Shown piece by piece: positions 61,481 through 64,000 of a DNA stretch of 64,000 nt. The notes below the pieces were generated by a model, which worked only from the letters and a program-made list of their open reading frames with translations, was not told the DNA's origin and did no database searches. A program made the translations under genes and the position numbers. Location: the NCBI GenBank assembly GCA_964036275.1, contig OZ038440.1, forward strand, positions 9,027,690 through 9,091,689, written 5' to 3'. The stretch is from Litoditis marina (Eukaryota; Nematoda; Chromadorea; Rhabditida; Rhabditidae). The first letter of the stretch is position 1. Every line of letters begins with the position of its first letter.

Positions 61481-64000
61481 GAAAAAAAGAGCCAAATGAA
61501 AACTGAAAGATCAGAATCGGAGAATCGATTCAAATAGGTATAATTTGTTTTAGAATATATAAGCAACGTGAGAAATACAGTAGAATACAGATATGTCAAA
61601 TGTTGTGAAACCCAAACAGGTTGAGCTGAAGAGCTATACTGGAAGTGTGAAATGGGGTCATGTGAAGGGATCTATTCCTCGAATCCATTAGTTTTCGATA
61701 ACGCGCCATGTGATATAACTGAATGTGAGCGGTCGTTGTTTGATGTAACTGCATCCGGGCGTTCAGAAAACAAAAATGTAGATTCACCCTTTTTAAAGAA
61801 TTTAGAGCCAGGATCAACACGTTACAAGATGACCAGGCTAGAATGGTAACAGCCGTTCGGTATTGAGCTGTATGTAACAGAATAAGCTAACTATGTATCT
61901 AGTTGTTCACCTGTTCTCAAACGTTAGAGATTGAGTGTAAAAAACAAGTGAGGTTCTGTGAAGCAGTTTATTAACTCCTCGTGAGCCAATTGTACATTGT
62001 GCTAAGTCTGACACATTGATAAAGACTGTCACTACGTGAGATTTTGCTGGACGCGTGAGACCCAGACAAAAATCAAGAACGTTCTAGAGTATAGTTGTGA
62101 GAGGTTCTACTTTCTAATTTTGTTTGAACTAAATCTAAATTATGGTAGGGGTTCAAACACTTCAACTTCAACTCTATAAAAGGTGTAGATGATCGCAAAA
62201 CACAATAGTTCATGTAAACTAGTTACTCACTATATTTGATGGTTGACAAAGTGAGAAAAACGTGTTCAAGTTGCAGTTGCAGATAGAAACGTGCAAAATA
62301 GCGTGTTCTTGCATAAGGACCTACGTGACTTGGAGACTTACCCTAATTAGTCTGTGAACATACTCTATAACTCATCGCATATAATATAATTGTTTAGTCA
62401 CGTTTGAACATATGACACATTTCACATTTCACGGGAAAACTACGGAAAGTTTTAAAAATTTGAGACAAAGGGGGTATAGTCACCCTACTATGTGGTACAA
62501 TGTAATATACTATTTAACAGAGTTAGATAATTGAGGCGTGGATTGTACTGAAATGTTCTGTAAAACAGTAGCTATCTGCTTCACAGTAGTAACCGAACAC
62601 TGTTAAAGGATATAATAATAATTTGACAGACGTGTGAATTAGACAAATAGAAGCGCGATTTCCTACGCAAATAAAAGAGAAGGCAAACAGACAGCCTGAC
62701 TTAATGATTTTCATTTTGGTGGTCCGACCCCCGTATCCTAATTTAGAGACAATCACAAGATCGAATAAATAAAACAATATGCCCGTTTTTCTGTATTCTC
62801 ATGTCTGGTGACGGAAAATGATGGGAGTTTGATTTCATTCAAATGAGGGAGTTACAAAAACGTGAATGACGAAGATGATATAGGTTACTAACTGTGAAAT
62901 CATGTTGCGGGTGAAAAGGTTGCGCACACTTTCAAAAATTTAAGTTTAAATGATTAAAACTAAACTCAAGATTTGATAGATTCAAGTGTAATGAATAAAT
63001 GACGATAGCAAGCCCCCATACATGGTTACGAACTTTTAAAACATGTTCTGAATTTCTATTCGGAGCGCACCATCTATTGTTTTGGAGATTCCGACTTTGT
63101 TTCTCCTCAAATTATTTGAGTTTGCTGAACTCGAAACAGGTTGATGTATATTATTGTGAAATTTGACAATCTCTGAACATAGACACATGAGAATGTGCTA
63201 ATATAAGTAATGAGATAGACATAGTGGATGAATTAGTCATCAGTGAATAGATGGATTAGAAGTAATGGAGAAAGATTCTGGGTAATAACCCAACTTTCCC
63301 AGCATGTCCAGTCTTTTATGTACAAAAACGTGAAGAATATGATAAAGTACCAACAATTTGAATCAGCACCAACGCAACAGTCCTGGACCATCTGGTTACA
63401 ATCTCGGAAAAATAAAACTTTTTTGTTCTCGAAGTTTTCATTCTCGATTTTCATTCTTAGATTGTTCCGAAAAATATGTAAATCGAAAAAAGATGTGTCC
63501 GAATTCTCATTAAAAAGTTCGAAAAGTTCAGAAATGTTTACTCATTTTCAAGATTGCAGTTCTCTTTCCCAACAAATAACATGGAATCAGATGCTGTTTT
63601 GTGTAGTATCACTAACTTCACACACACCCCATCTGATTCGATTCATGAGAATTTGGTGACTTTTCAGTAAACAAGCCACAATTTTTATCGATTTTTTTCG
63701 CTAGGGTTTTCAGAAAAAAATTTAATCTAGTAGTTTAGGATCAAATCATTCTTGTAGTTTGATCTCAACATATGCCCGAGCTCACGAGTTCCGAGCGAAC
63801 AGCAACCGAATTAAACTACAAACACAGCGAGATAGGGAAACATACACCGTATTGTTTTGCTTTGAGAACACCGAAACCTATCATTTTTTCTAGAAAAACA
63901 ATGACGTTCCGTGGAAAACAGCAATAAATGCAAGCTGATGCCCAGAAAACTGTCGTAAAAAGAATGTGAATGGCTGTTTACGTCTATTCTGCAAAGAAGA
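61481..64000. other. Right-end region without a confident gene
   Basis: AT-rich. One frame (63243-63659, plus, 138 codons) has Ser/Phe/Lys-rich composition, no domain and no splice context, so I do not call it. One inverted-repeat element lies at 63752-63827. Confidence 0.5.
63752..63827. mobile_element. TTTGTAGTTTGATC inverted-repeat element
   Basis: CTTGTAGTTTGATCTC on the left and AATTAAACTACAAACACAGC on the right, with CGAGATAGGG continuing the arm. Confidence 0.8.

Noticed and set aside
63243..63659. 138-codon plus frame
   Set aside because: Biased Ser/Phe/Lys composition, no domain, and no acceptor near its ATG.

Overview
The window is eukaryotic and most likely from a rhabditid nematode. 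It is AT-rich, genes are split into many short exons with GT-AG introns, and 3' splice sites follow the TTTCAG pattern typical of nematodes. A strong 3' splice site lies 0 to 30 bases upstream of the ATG of most genes, as expected if transcripts receive a spliced leader. I built exon models by hand from splice sites, reading-frame phase and family similarity. No database was searched.

Layout: (1) 85-6705, minus: a GLD-2-like non-canonical poly(A) polymerase, cut by the left edge. (2) 7984-16016: two tandem plus-strand Ly6/three-finger genes with identical internal exon lengths, and a possible small secreted peptide between them on minus. (3) 16897-22689, minus: an unrecognised single-pass membrane protein whose tail carries PPxY and LPxY motifs. 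(4) 22.7-27.2 kb: gene-poor and repeat-rich, with a tRNA-derived SINE. (5) 27191-30919, plus: a divergent neuronal-calcium-sensor-like EF-hand protein, convergent with (6) 31122-35515, minus: an SLC52-type riboflavin transporter. (7) 35.5-43.2 kb: mostly repeats. (8) 43207-50407, plus: a synaptotagmin (C2A-C2B). (9) 51915-55588, plus: an amnionless-like secreted protein, convergent with (10) 55636-57104, minus: a globin, which lies just downstream of (11) 57278-61450, minus: a peptide-type rhodopsin-family GPCR.

The genes do not form one pathway. Several suit nervous system or membrane roles (synaptotagmin, calcium sensor, GPCR, Ly6 proteins, globin). The globin and GPCR are close and co-oriented, so they could share a transcript.

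The most unusual content is a set of small inverted-repeat elements, mostly inside introns. One family is inserted inside another copy of itself in a way that shows a TTAA target duplication, and another copy lies against a splice acceptor. A second family carries a tRNA-like core inside terminal inverted repeats. A nearly perfect 133-bp foldback and a cluster of GGCGCC palindromes sit in the last synaptotagmin intron.
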